From the NCBI RefSeq assembly GCF_000621325.1, contig NZ_JHYQ01000028.1, forward strand, positions 1 through 64,000: a DNA stretch of 64,000 bases, read 5' to 3'. The position numbers and the translations under genes are program-made. This DNA is from Thiothrix lacustris DSM 21227. GTDB lineage: Bacteria; Pseudomonadota; Gammaproteobacteria; Thiotrichales; Thiotrichaceae. Each line of letters opens with the position of its first letter. Positions within the stretch are counted from its first letter, which is position 1. Positions 13,011 through 22,001 of this stretch are shown piece after piece. The notes under the pieces are model-generated. The model worked only from the letters and a program-made list of their open reading frames with translations. It was not told the DNA's origin and did no database searches.

Positions 13011-14099
13011 TTAAACGTTCATGATCTTGATAGTCGGGAACTTGGTGCTGTAATCCTTGGCTTTTTGTGCCAAACGTGACGCAGCACGGCGGGAAATATC
13101 CTTGTAGATTTTCGCCACAGCGCCATCCGGGTCAGACACGACGGTTGGATTACCGTTGTCGACTTGCTCACGGATTTTAATGTCCAGTGGTAAGCCACCA
13201 AGATAATTCACGTCGAATTGCTCAGCCATGCGCTGACCGCCGCCTTCGCCGAAGATGTGCTCGACCGTGCCGCAGTTGCTGCAAATGTGCATACTCATGT
13301 TTTCGACGATGCCAAGAATAGGCACTTCGACCTTCTCGAACATTTTCAGACCTTTACGCGCATCCAGCAACGCAATGTCTTGCGGGGTAGTGACGATGAT
13401 CGCACCCGATACCGGGATTTTCTGCGAAAGCGTCAACTGGATATCGCCCGTGCCCGGTGGCAAATCCACCACGAGGTAATCCAGATCGCCCCAATTGGTG
13501 TCACCCAGTAACTGTTCCAGTGCTTGCGTTACCATAGGGCCACGCCAGATCATCGGGGTATCTTCTTCAATCAGGAAACCGATCGACATCGCTTTGATAC
13601 CGTGGTTTACCATAGGCTCCAGGCTCTTACCGTCAGAAGACTCCGGTTGACCCGAGATACCTAACATACGTGGTTGGCTGGGGCCGTAGATGTCCGCATC
13701 CAGCATCCCGACGGTTGCGCCATCGGCTTTGAGTGCCAACGCCAGATTGACGGCTGTCGTGGACTTACCAACGCCGCCTTTACCAGAAGCAACCGCAATG
13801 ATGTTTTTGATGCCATCCTTACGCTTGACACTTTTTTGCACGGCATGAGCAGCTACCTGCGTGGTAACGCTGACAGTGGCATCAGCAGCGCCCGCAGCCG
13901 TCAGCGCTGCCTTGATTTCGGCGGCCAGCTCATCGCGATACTCACCCGCCGGATAACCTTGCACGATGTTGACCGTTACCTTGCCGCCATCCACTGCAAT
14001 GTCCTTGACTTGATGCAGGGATACGATGTCCTGCTCCAAATAACGGTCTTTGATGCCTTTCAGTAACGCTTCAACTTGCTCGCGTGTCATATCTGTCAT
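13011..14099 (-). CDS. apbC: Mrp/ApbC iron-sulfur cluster carrier ATPase
   Basis: A 362-residue P-loop ATPase of the Mrp/NBP35 family that carries and delivers Fe-S clusters. Residues 1-85 form the MIP18/DUF59-like domain (VEALLKGIKDRYLEQDIVSL). The deviant Walker A GKGGVGKST follows at about 107, then the switch region MLDADIYGPSQPRML, Walker B DYLVVDLPPGTGDIQL, and the C-terminal cluster-binding CSNC within MHICSNCGTVEHIFGEGGG. It is a single-gene unit with its own terminator. An IscR-like regulator lies upstream on the same strand. Confidence 0.96.
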   Translation of the reverse strand: MTDMTREQVEALLKGIKDRYLEQDIVSLHQVKDIAVDGGKVTVNIVQGYPAGEYRDELAAEIKAALTAAGAADATVSVTTQVAAHAVQKSVKRKDGIKNIIAVASGKGGVGKSTTAVNLALALKADGATVGMLDADIYGPSQPRMLGISGQPESSDGKSLEPMVNHGIKAMSIGFLIEEDTPMIWRGPMVTQALEQLLGDTNWGDLDYLVVDLPPGTGDIQLTLSQKIPVSGAIIVTTPQDIALLDARKGLKMFEKVEVPILGIVENMSMHICSNCGTVEHIFGEGGGQRMAEQFDVNYLGGLPLDIKIREQVDNGNPTVVSDPDGAVAKIYKDISRRAASRLAQKAKDYSTKFPTIKIMNV

Positions 14100-14223
14100 T
14101 CTGGTCTCCTCAATAAACGTGAAAATCTGGGCGCGATTCTACACCATCTAAAGGCATACTCGAAATAAGCCCGCATTTATGAATGACAACCGCCAATTCG
14201 ACGCTAATCAGATGTTGTAGGCA

Positions 14224-14262
14224 TAAAAAAAGCGGGGTTGCTGGCTCAAGGCAAACCCCGCT
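14224..14262 (-). terminator. Intrinsic terminator after the IscR-like gene
   Basis: A 9-bp GC-rich stem (agcggggtt / aaccccgct) with a 14-base loop is followed on the minus strand by seven T residues. It lies 70 bases beyond the stop of the Rrf2/IscR-like gene and is a canonical Rho-independent terminator. Confidence 0.9.
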
Positions 14263-14334
14263 AGGGAGATGCTGCCCGGTGTTCGGAGGAGTATGGGCAG
14301 CGGTGCGAAAACATTTACATTATTGTGTGTATGG

Positions 14335-14838
14335 TTACATAGCCATTTGAGGCATCATGCCGGGTTTTAGTTCCCGTGCGGGGAACATACGAGCAATCAT
14401 GCTGGCCGTTTCACCCATCTGGTAAGTTTTACGTGGTAGTTCATGACCATCCATCAGGCTTTCCAGCGTGATATCTTCCATAAACTGTTGAAACTGCGCA
14501 CTTAGATCTAACCACATTTGTTGTACCAAATGTTGATCCAGAGACTCTGTCCGAGTAGAGCCTAATCGCCCAGCGACTGATTCTTCTTCGGCTGCCAAAA
14601 CGATATCTGCCAAGGTAATTTCATCGGCATGGCGACTCAGGCGATAACCACCACCAGGGCCACGGATGCCTTCGACCAAACCTTCGCTACGTAAGCGGGC
14701 AAATATCTGTTCCAAGTAAGACAACGAAATGCCCTGCTGCGCTGCAAGATCACCCAAGCGCACTGCACCCTCATCGTCGTGGATAGCCAATGCCAGCATC
14801 GCCATAATGGCATGTTGACCTTGCGTGGATAGTTTCAT
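14335..14838 (-). CDS. Rrf2/IscR-like transcriptional regulator lacking all cysteines
   Basis: A 167-residue winged-helix regulator clearly of the IscR branch. It begins MKLSTQGQHAIMAMLALA, has the recognition helix region ISLSYLEQIFARLR and wing GIRGPGGGYRLSR, and shares the IscR-type segment QMWLDLSAQFQQFMEDITLESL. In IscR, three cysteines between the wing and that segment ligate a 2Fe-2S cluster. Here the equivalent stretch, ESVAGRLGSTRTESLDQH, has none, and the whole protein lacks cysteine. It should therefore not bind the cluster in the IscR way. AGGAGA precedes the start; no iscSUA genes are nearby. Confidence 0.9.
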   Translation of the reverse strand: MKLSTQGQHAIMAMLALAIHDDEGAVRLGDLAAQQGISLSYLEQIFARLRSEGLVEGIRGPGGGYRLSRHADEITLADIVLAAEEESVAGRLGSTRTESLDQHLVQQMWLDLSAQFQQFMEDITLESLMDGHELPRKTYQMGETASMIARMFPARELKPGMMPQMAM

Positions 14839-14924
14839 GTCTGTCTCCTATGAATTCTTGTTGCTGATCCTTGACAAGAACTATACGATGCGCAGAACTT
14901 AAGGAAAAGTCGAATTTTACACCT

Positions 14925-14951
14925 TAATACTTCGTTTTTTACGAAGTATTA
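14925..14951. repeat. 11-bp perfect inverted repeat upstream of the IscR-like gene
   Basis: Arms taatacttcgt and acgaagtatta are separated by five T. The repeat lies 87 bases before the regulator's start and 20 bases after the stop of the Sel1-repeat gene. It may be an operator for the regulator or a weak terminator for the gene upstream; there is no T run on the minus strand after it, which favours a binding site. Confidence 0.55.
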
Positions 14952-14971
14952 CGCGTTAATGCCTAATAGCT

Positions 14972-16180
14972 TCAGCCCTTACGCAGCATATCCAGGTTAC
15001 GTTGTGCATCACTGCTACCGCTACGAGCTGCACCAGAAAACAGTTGTTCAGCCTTTTTTGCATCCTTCTTGACGCCGTTACCCAACACGTACAATACACC
15101 AAGGTTATTCTGGGCTTCGGTGAAACCGGCAGTGGCAGCCTTCTCATACCAGTAAGCCGCTTGATTGTAATTCTGGTTCACGCCACGCCCATCCTCATAC
15201 AACAGGCCAAGGTTATATTGGGCTTTCGGATACCCCTGTTTCGCAGCCTGTTCATACCAGTAAGCCGCATCACGCAAGTCGGAAGGTAAACCGCCAAGGC
15301 CGTCTTCATACATGGTTCCCAGCATCAACTGTGCCTGCTTGTCGCCTGCTTCCGCCGACTGACGTAATACTTCCGGTTCAATACCGGTCAGGTCAACATT
15401 GCCAGACGTACTAGCAGTATCTTGCTCAGGTTCTGAGGCGGGTACGGGGTCAGGCTCGGACAAAGATACTTTGGTAGCCACTGGCTCCGGGTAGCTGGCA
15501 GGGTCGACCACAGGAGCCATTGCTTGCGGGCGTAATACTGGCGGTGGCGGGGCGATAGCAACCGCCTGTGGCGCTTCTACCATCACAGGTGCAGTGGCAA
15601 CCGCTTGAGCAGATGCACCATTATTCAAGGAAAGCAATGCCAAACGCGCGGCAACATGCCCCTGAGACGCCGCTTGTTGGAACCAGTTACGTGCCTGCTG
15701 CGCATCTTCTGCCACGTATTGTCCGTTGGCATACAACAAACCAAGGCCATACTGGGCTTCTACATAACCTGCTTGTGCAGACTTTTTTTGCCACTCCAGT
15801 GACTGTTGGATATTGGCAGGGGAACTGTCACCCTTGCGGTATTGCATCGCCAGCTTGTACTGGGCTTTAGCATCCCCCTGCTCGGCTGCGGCCTGAAGTG
15901 TTGCCTGTTCATTGGCGGGATTCGCCTCCATCTTTCGGCGGTTACGATACCAGCTTTCGACGCTGGAACCACTAGATACAGCCTGTTCCACAGCCGGTGC
16001 TGAAGTACTTGCCCCACCCTGCCACGGTGGCGGAGCTTCATTCATATTCACTTGCTTAGCGGGTGCAACAAGCTGATCCGCCCCCGCAACAGCAGGTATC
16101 AGCGCACAGACAAAACCAAGCAACAAGGCTGGAGAGGTAAACAGGAAAAATGCCCGTTGTGGTGCATGGGTGGTTGTCAT
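14972..16180 (-). CDS. Sel1-repeat periplasmic protein
   Basis: A 402-residue exported protein. A hydrophobic N-terminal segment (about residues 10-33, ending AGA) looks like a signal peptide. Two blocks of Sel1-like repeats follow, at about 90-180 (AQYKLAMQYRKGDSS, AQYGLGLLYANGQYV) and 275-400 (AQLMLGTMYEDGLGG, AQYNLGLLYEDGRGV, AQNNLGVLYVLGNGV). A Pro/Ala/Val-rich linker separates them. Sel1 repeats form solenoids that scaffold protein complexes. The partner is unknown; no conserved operon context is seen. Confidence 0.9.
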   Translation of the reverse strand: MTTTHAPQRAFFLFTSPALLLGFVCALIPAVAGADQLVAPAKQVNMNEAPPPWQGGASTSAPAVEQAVSSGSSVESWYRNRRKMEANPANEQATLQAAAEQGDAKAQYKLAMQYRKGDSSPANIQQSLEWQKKSAQAGYVEAQYGLGLLYANGQYVAEDAQQARNWFQQAASQGHVAARLALLSLNNGASAQAVATAPVMVEAPQAVAIAPPPPVLRPQAMAPVVDPASYPEPVATKVSLSEPDPVPASEPEQDTASTSGNVDLTGIEPEVLRQSAEAGDKQAQLMLGTMYEDGLGGLPSDLRDAAYWYEQAAKQGYPKAQYNLGLLYEDGRGVNQNYNQAAYWYEKAATAGFTEAQNNLGVLYVLGNGVKKDAKKAEQLFSGAARSGSSDAQRNLDMLRKG

Positions 16181-16300
16181 GGTAGCCCCGAATATTATCG
16201 TTATAGGTTAGATAGACGCTAAGTCACTATTCAGGGAGTTATAAGTGCAAACAGCCAAACCGTAGATGAATAGCCAGTCACTTTCCGATAAAATGCCTGC

Positions 16301-17050
16301 ATGAATGATGAAACCTTACTACGTTATAGCCGCCAGATCCTGCTACCCGACGTTGACATTGACGGACAGGAACGCTTGCTGGCTTCCAAAGCCCTGATTA
16401 TTGGCATGGGGGGCTTGGGTGCGCCGGTGACGCTTTACCTTGCCGCTGCTGGAGTGGGACAATTGACACTCGTCGATTTCGATACAGTGGATTTGACTAA
16501 CCTGCAACGTCAGGTGATCCACAGCACCGCCAGTATCGGGCAATTGAAAGTCGCCTCTGCCGCGCAGACCGCACGGGCATTAAACCCCACCATCCAGATT
16601 GATACTATCCAACAACGACTGGACTATGCGGCACTACTGGCAACGGTCGCCTTGCATGATGTGGTAGTGGATTGCAGCGATAACTTCCCTACCCGTTTCA
16701 ACCTCAATCTGGCGTGCAAAACGGCGGGTAAGCCACTGGTTTCCGGGGCGGTGATCCGTCTCGAAGGGCAAATCACCACCTTCGATTTTCGCCAGCCAGA
16801 TAACGCCTGTTACCGTTGCCTTTATGGTGAGGAAGGCGAAACCGACGATACGTGCAGCACCACCGGCATCCTCGCCCCCGTAGCAGGCATTATCGGCAGT
16901 ATGCAGGCCACCGAAACACTCAAGGTTTTGCTGGGCTTACCCACCTTGAGCGGACGGCTGTTACTGCTGGATGCCAAGTACATGGAATGGCGGGAAATGC
17001 GCCTGAAGCAGGATGCAAACTGCCCGGTGTGTCACCCGCACCATTCCTGA
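16301..17050 (+). CDS. moeB: MoeB/ThiF-family adenylyltransferase
   Basis: A 249-residue E1-like enzyme that adenylates the C-terminal Gly-Gly of a sulfur-carrier protein such as MoaD or ThiS. LLRYSRQILLPDVDIDGQERL is the typical MoeB/ThiF start. GMGGLGAPVTLYLAAAGVG binds ATP, LTNLQRQ holds the adenylation Arg, and the CYRC and CPVC pairs form the zinc site. DTCSTTGILAPVAGIIGSMQA is the crossover region. MoeB, ThiF and HesA cannot be separated safely on sequence alone; no carrier-protein gene is adjacent. Confidence 0.88.
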   Translation: MNDETLLRYSRQILLPDVDIDGQERLLASKALIIGMGGLGAPVTLYLAAAGVGQLTLVDFDTVDLTNLQRQVIHSTASIGQLKVASAAQTARALNPTIQIDTIQQRLDYAALLATVALHDVVVDCSDNFPTRFNLNLACKTAGKPLVSGAVIRLEGQITTFDFRQPDNACYRCLYGEEGETDDTCSTTGILAPVAGIIGSMQATETLKVLLGLPTLSGRLLLLDAKYMEWREMRLKQDANCPVCHPHHS

Positions 17051-17238
17051 TCTAGGCAGCAATCCAGGTGGTTTAATTCTTCAAAAGCAAAATATCTGCA
17101 TTCATAGCCTAAACAATAACTATTATCTGAAAAGGCTAGTCTTATTATAGTTCAAAATATAAGCTACTCATGGTGAACCAAAGTGACTAGTGCCTCGTCA
17201 AACCAGCGGGCATGTTTTTTATTAATTGGAGATAGTTT

Positions 17239-17658
17239 ATGAGTTTTGTCAGTGAATTCAAAGAATTTGCAATGAAAGGTAATGTTGTGGATCTCGCCGT
17301 CGGCGTAATCATTGGGGCAGCATTTGGCAAAATCGTTTCATCTTTGGTAGATGGCGTTGTCATGCCACTGCTGGGGTTATTAACAGGTGGCATCGATTTT
17401 AGTGACATGGCATACAAACTCAAAGATGCCGTCGGTGTTGAAGGGGCTCCCGATTACGTACCAGCGCTTGTCCTCAAGTATGGTGCTTTTGTTCAAACCA
17501 TTTTTGACTTCATCATTGTAGCCTTGGCTATTTTCATTGCAGTTAAAGCCATGAACAAAATGAAACGTACTCAAGAAGCCGTACCAGAAGCACCTGCTGC
17601 GCCTTCTAACCAAGAAGTATTACTGAGCGAAATCCGCGATCTGCTTAAGCAAAAGTAA
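17239..17658 (+). CDS. mscL: Large-conductance mechanosensitive channel
   Basis: MscL opens at high membrane tension to release solutes on osmotic downshock. The 139-residue protein begins [36 protein letters not shown], the amphipathic helix plus first pore-lining segment. It has a second membrane helix [16 protein letters not shown] and a C-terminal helix bundle [18 protein letters not shown] site precedes the ATG. It appears to be a single-gene unit. Confidence 0.97.
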   Translation: MSFVSEFKEFAMKGNVVDLAVGVIIGAAFGKIVSSLVDGVVMPLLGLLTGGIDFSDMAYKLKDAVGVEGAPDYVPALVLKYGAFVQTIFDFIIVALAIFIAVKAMNKMKRTQEAVPEAPAAPSNQEVLLSEIRDLLKQK

Positions 17659-17664
17659 ATATCC

Positions 17665-17694
17665 GGTAGAGGGGCAACACATAGCCCCTCTACC
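17665..17694 (+). terminator. Hairpin after mscL
   Basis: An 11-bp perfect stem (ggtagaggggc / gcccctctacc) with an 8-base loop starts seven bases after the mscL stop. No T run follows, so it is either an inefficient terminator or an RNA-stabilising hairpin. Confidence 0.6.
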
Positions 17695-17791
17695 AATCAC
17701 TTATAAATTCATATCTTGCCGTGACAAACTCAACACATCGTTGCACAATGTGACCCGACTAAAAATTCAGTCTGGTAAATAAACGAACGAA

Positions 17792-20700
17792 ATGCACCTA
17801 ACAGCCAAATACCTCGACCTACTTGCTGACAATCATCTTCCCCAAACTGTTCTGTTTAATGTTTTCGATACCACGACCATCGAACGTGGCATTGATTATT
17901 GTGAAACGGGAAAAGTCACTCATTTTCGAGCAGAAAAAAGTGGCAATGGTAACATTTCTATCACAGCCAAAGTGCAGGGTAGTGGTGAAGAACCTTATGT
18001 CACGGTAGTCAACTACAACGAGCACTCCCCGCGTTGGGTGACTGGCGTTTGTACATGCCCTGTCACCATGGCCTGTAAACACGCTGTTGCCACCCTGTTT
18101 GAATACCTTGACCACGCTCGAAAACAAAAAGCCAAAGAACCTCAACGCAAAGCTGTTCCCGCTTTTATGGCCGCAACCATGCCGACAGCCAGAGCAGCAA
18201 CACACTCACCTGTCGATTTATGGCTGCAATCATTAAGCAATGCGGATAAACCCTCTCTCCCAGCCTTTGAGGGTGAGGCCGACATTAACAACACCCATTT
18301 GCTTTACCTACTTGACATAGATGCCTACGAACACCCTAGTTTGAGCCTATACAAAGCCAATGTGCTGAAAAAAGGTGGTTATGGCAAGCCCTCCCACGTC
18401 CAACTAGAAGCCCTCCTAACCCCTTACCGCGCCCGCAACTTCGGTTACGAACCTCACGACCTGATGATTGCCCAACTGCTCGCGATGCCAGGAATGCGCT
18501 TTTTGCATCACTGGAACAAAGGCACTTTAAACGGTAAAACTGGCGAACAAGTACTTCTCGAAATTCTCAAAACTGGGCGAGCTTTCTGGGCAAATGTCGA
18601 CACATGGCAACGCGATATACAACCGCTGCATTGGGGAAAGTCGCTAGAATTCCAATTTGAATGGCAAAAAAATAATGACACATTCACGGTCAGCCTAACC
18701 CCTGAACGCCCCATCACCCGCTATTTCTGGCTCAATAACAAGCTCTGGTACATTGACACGGAAACACAAACATGCGGCTGGTTACAACACCCTGACCTTA
18801 GCTTCGCACAAGTTGAAAAATTCCTGAATGCACCACCGATACCCGCCGAACAAGCCGAACGTGTCAGTGAGCGCTTATTAGAAGTCCTACCGGATGCTGA
18901 AATTCCCGCTCCATCCCTAAAAGTGCACCAGCAAATCGAAGATGTGCACGCCACACCCATACCCGACCTGTACCTACGCACCGTCACGCTGCCGGAAACC
19001 GGCCTTGAAACTCACATTGCCAGCCTGCGCTTCCATTACGCTGACAAGCTGCTACAGCCCGCCCAACACAAGCCCAGCACCTTGTTGAAAACGGGCAAAC
19101 AACGCTACCGCATCCACCGCGACCTTGACGCTGAACAACAAGCACTCGACACCCTTGAGGACTACGGTTTTGAAACAGCCAACAACCGATTTCCTGACCT
19201 ACACCGTCTTGAACTGCTAATGCACCCGGACTCCCCAGCACTGACAGCATTACGCTGGAATGATTTCCTCGACCACGGGGTAGAGGCATTGCGTGCGGAC
19301 GGCTGGAACGTCACGCTGGATGACGCCTTTGACCTGAATTTTGATATCGTCGGCGACCTCGATGCCGCGTGGGAGGAAAGTGCCAACGGCAACGACTGGT
19401 TTGAAATCAGCCTCGGCTTTGAGGTGGAAGGCCAGCGTATTAACCTGCTGCCAATTCTGGTCGACATGCTCGGGCAAATGGAAAGCCCACAAGCCTTGCG
19501 TGATTTACTGGAACGCCAGCCCTACATTTTCGTACCGCTATCCGGCAACCGCTGGGCCAAACTCGAATCACAGCGCCTGGGTGGAATCCTCGACACGCTG
19601 GTCGAACTCTACGACCACCAGCCACTCAATGCCAACGGCAATCTGGAACTCAGCAAATACCAAGGGACGGCACTGGGCGCACTGCTCAACGCCCCCGGCA
19701 TGAAATGGAAAGGCGCGGAAGAACTCCTCATCCTCACCCAGAAATTGCAGGATTTCCAAGGTATTCAAGCCATTACACTACCGGAAGGTTTGAATGCCGA
19801 ATTGCGCCATTACCAGCACGACGGCTTGAACTGGCTACAATTCCTGCGCGAATACCAGTTCAACGGCATCCTCGCCGACGACATGGGCTTGGGCAAAACC
19901 CTGCAAACCCTCGCGCACTTACTGATAGAAAAGCAGACCGGGCGACTGGAACAGCCCGCGCTGGTCATCGCTCCCACCAGCCTGATGGGGAACTGGCGCC
20001 GCGAAGCAGCTCGCTTCACTCCTGATTTGCGGGTGCTAATCATCCACGGTAATGAGCGTCACAAGCACTTTGAGCATCTGGGTGAATATGACCTGATCCT
20101 CACCACTTACCCGCTGATCGTGCGTGATGAAGAACAATACCTGCGCCAAACCTTCCACTACCTGATACTGGATGAAGCCCAAGCCATCAAGAATGCGGCT
20201 TCACGTACCACCCAAGTGATTTACACCCTCAAAGCACGCCACCGCTTGTGCCTGACCGGCACACCACTGGAAAACCACCTCGGCGAATTATGGTCAATGT
20301 ACCACTTCCTGATGCCCGGCTTTTTGGGTGCGCACGACAAATTTACTCGCCTGTTCCGCACCCCGATTGAAAAACAAGGCGATGTAGGCAGGCAACAGCA
20401 ATTGCGCCAGCGGGTATTGCCCTTCATGTTACGTCGTACCAAGGAACTGGTTGCCAGCGAATTGCCCCCCAAAACCGAGATCATCCGCAGCGTGGCACTT
20501 GAAGGCAAACAACGCGACCTGTACGAAACCGTGCGCCTCGCGATGGACACCAAGTTACAGGAAGAAATCGGCAAAAAAGGTTTCGCCCGCAGCCATATCA
20601 TGATTCTCGACGCACTACTGAAATTACGCCAAGTCTGCTGCGACCCACGTTTGGTCAAGCTCGACAAAGCAGCCAAGGTCAAACAGTCCGCCAAACTCGA

Positions 20701-21205
20701 ACTGCTGATGACCTTATTGCCAGAAATGCTCGAAGAAGGCCGCAAGGTCTTGCTGTTCTCGCAATTCACCTCGATGTTAGCTTTGATCGAAGAAGAACTG
20801 ATTGCCTCAAAAATTGCATACACCAAATTGACCGGGCAAACCAAAAACCGCGATGAAGTCATTGCCGACTTTCAGGAAGGCGATGCCAAAGTATTCCTGA
20901 TCAGCCTCAAAGCAGGCGGTACCGGGCTAAACCTCACCGCTGCCGACACCGTTATTCATTACGACCCGTGGTGGAACCCAGCGGCGGAACAGCAAGCTAC
21001 CGACCGCGCTTACCGCATCGGTCAGGACAAACCCGTATTCGTCTATAAACTGATTACGGAAGACACAGTGGAGGAAAAAATCCTCAAGCTGCAAGAGAAA
21101 AAGCAGATGTTGGCCAATAGCCTGTACTCAGAAGCTGGAGCGCAAGAAAGCGTGCGCTTCAGCTCTGAAGACTTGATGGACTTACTGAAACCGCTGGAGC
21201 AGTGA
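17792..21205 (+). CDS. SNF2/HepA-type helicase with N-terminal SWIM zinc finger
   Basis: A 1137-residue superfamily 2 DNA translocase. Residues about 80-110 hold a SWIM zinc finger (CTCPVTMACKHAVATL, a CxC-CxH pattern). A long middle region (about 130-660) is poorly defined. The SNF2 ATPase domain begins near 670: DDMGLGKTLQTLAHL is Walker A, LDEAQ the DEAQ box, and CLTGTPLENHLGELWSM motif III. The helicase C domain has LLFSQFTSML, SLKAGGTGLNLTAAD and QATDRAYRIGQ (motif VI). The family remodels DNA-protein complexes; the substrate is unknown. The 3' end overlaps the convergent SGNH gene by 24 bases. Confidence 0.93.
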   Translation: MHLTAKYLDLLADNHLPQTVLFNVFDTTTIERGIDYCETGKVTHFRAEKSGNGNISITAKVQGSGEEPYVTVVNYNEHSPRWVTGVCTCPVTMACKHAVATLFEYLDHARKQKAKEPQRKAVPAFMAATMPTARAATHSPVDLWLQSLSNADKPSLPAFEGEADINNTHLLYLLDIDAYEHPSLSLYKANVLKKGGYGKPSHVQLEALLTPYRARNFGYEPHDLMIAQLLAMPGMRFLHHWNKGTLNGKTGEQVLLEILKTGRAFWANVDTWQRDIQPLHWGKSLEFQFEWQKNNDTFTVSLTPERPITRYFWLNNKLWYIDTETQTCGWLQHPDLSFAQVEKFLNAPPIPAEQAERVSERLLEVLPDAEIPAPSLKVHQQIEDVHATPIPDLYLRTVTLPETGLETHIASLRFHYADKLLQPAQHKPSTLLKTGKQRYRIHRDLDAEQQALDTLEDYGFETANNRFPDLHRLELLMHPDSPALTALRWNDFLDHGVEALRADGWNVTLDDAFDLNFDIVGDLDAAWEESANGNDWFEISLGFEVEGQRINLLPILVDMLGQMESPQALRDLLERQPYIFVPLSGNRWAKLESQRLGGILDTLVELYDHQPLNANGNLELSKYQGTALGALLNAPGMKWKGAEELLILTQKLQDFQGIQAITLPEGLNAELRHYQHDGLNWLQFLREYQFNGILADDMGLGKTLQTLAHLLIEKQTGRLEQPALVIAPTSLMGNWRREAARFTPDLRVLIIHGNERHKHFEHLGEYDLILTTYPLIVRDEEQYLRQTFHYLILDEAQAIKNAASRTTQVIYTLKARHRLCLTGTPLENHLGELWSMYHFLMPGFLGAHDKFTRLFRTPIEKQGDVGRQQQLRQRVLPFMLRRTKELVASELPPKTEIIRSVALEGKQRDLYETVRLAMDTKLQEEIGKKGFARSHIMILDALLKLRQVCCDPRLVKLDKAAKVKQSAKLELLMTLLPEMLEEGRKVLLFSQFTSMLALIEEELIASKIAYTKLTGQTKNRDEVIADFQEGDAKVFLISLKAGGTGLNLTAADTVIHYDPWWNPAAEQQATDRAYRIGQDKPVFVYKLITEDTVEEKILKLQEKKQMLANSLYSEAGAQESVRFSSEDLMDLLKPLEQ

Positions 21206-21997
21206 GTTAGTAAACAGCAACTGCCCCACGTATTTCGCCCCGGCGGGTGTCAAATGCCCGCCGTCGTAGGAAATCAGTTGCGCATCATCCGTGAACAGGC
21301 GGCAGCTTGCGCCTTCCCCGCAAATCAGGCGTTGCTGATCCACGAAAACCTTATCCCCCAAGCTATCACGCAATAGCTGGTTGGTTGCCAAAGGCTTGGG
21401 GTCAACCTTGTTGCTCAAGACGCGTAATTCATCGTCGGATAGCTTCAGGTAATTCCTGACCGACACTCGGCCGAAATCCTTTGCCCCCAACACCACCAAA
21501 GACTGCTCAGCGCGTAAGTTCATGCTTTTAAGGGTTTCTGGCAACAGTTTTGCTGCCCATTCTTGCCAACGAGCCACCATAATCACCACATCAGCTTCAG
21601 CAATCTGCGCGGCTGCCTGCGTCAGGTTATCGGATGCCTCACATAAAGCGGTATCCTTAGGCTGGATATTTTCTGCACCCTTTTCGCCAAAAAACATCTG
21701 GCAACGGGTGGGAATGTAGCGGGTACTCAGTTGGTAATTCGCCAAGTAGCCATTTTCCAGCACGCTGTTGAAGAAATCCTGCGCATGGCTGTCGCCGATA
21801 ATCAGCGCTTTTTTACGCTTGTCGGCAGGGTCAAACGGCTTTTTTTGCACAGCAAGGAAGCGCTGGCGGGTGTATTCGCCGCTGACTTCGGTATCAGTCG
21901 CTTTCAATAATGCCTCGCGGCTATCGGCTGATGCAGGCATCATGCTGCCAAAACACAACAAGCCCACAAATAATGGTATATACATTTTCATCATCAT
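21182..21997 (-). CDS. Secreted SGNH-hydrolase-like protein, partner of the acyltransferase
   Basis: A 271-residue protein with a signal peptide (hydrophobic core IPLFVGLLCFGSMMP, cleavage after ASA). ALIIGDSHAQDF is block I of SGNH esterases with the nucleophile Ser, and DGGHLTPAGAKYV is the block V Asp-x-x-His. This SGNH type is usually the C-terminal half of OafA-like O-acetyltransferases, where it transfers acetyl groups to surface glycans. Here it is a separate gene starting four bases after the acyltransferase stop. I chose the start at 21997 because it opens the signal peptide; the earlier in-frame start at 22030 would overlap the neighbour. Confidence 0.85.
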   Translation of the reverse strand: MMMKMYIPLFVGLLCFGSMMPASADSREALLKATDTEVSGEYTRQRFLAVQKKPFDPADKRKKALIIGDSHAQDFFNSVLENGYLANYQLSTRYIPTRCQMFFGEKGAENIQPKDTALCEASDNLTQAAAQIAEADVVIMVARWQEWAAKLLPETLKSMNLRAEQSLVVLGAKDFGRVSVRNYLKLSDDELRVLSNKVDPKPLATNQLLRDSLGDKVFVDQQRLICGEGASCRLFTDDAQLISYDGGHLTPAGAKYVGQLLFTNSLLQRFQ

Positions 21998-22001
21998 TTT
22001 C

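Noticed and set aside
16301-17050. Second tcdA copy
   Set aside because: The N-terminus and the CxxC zinc pairs are of MoeB/ThiF type, not TcdA.
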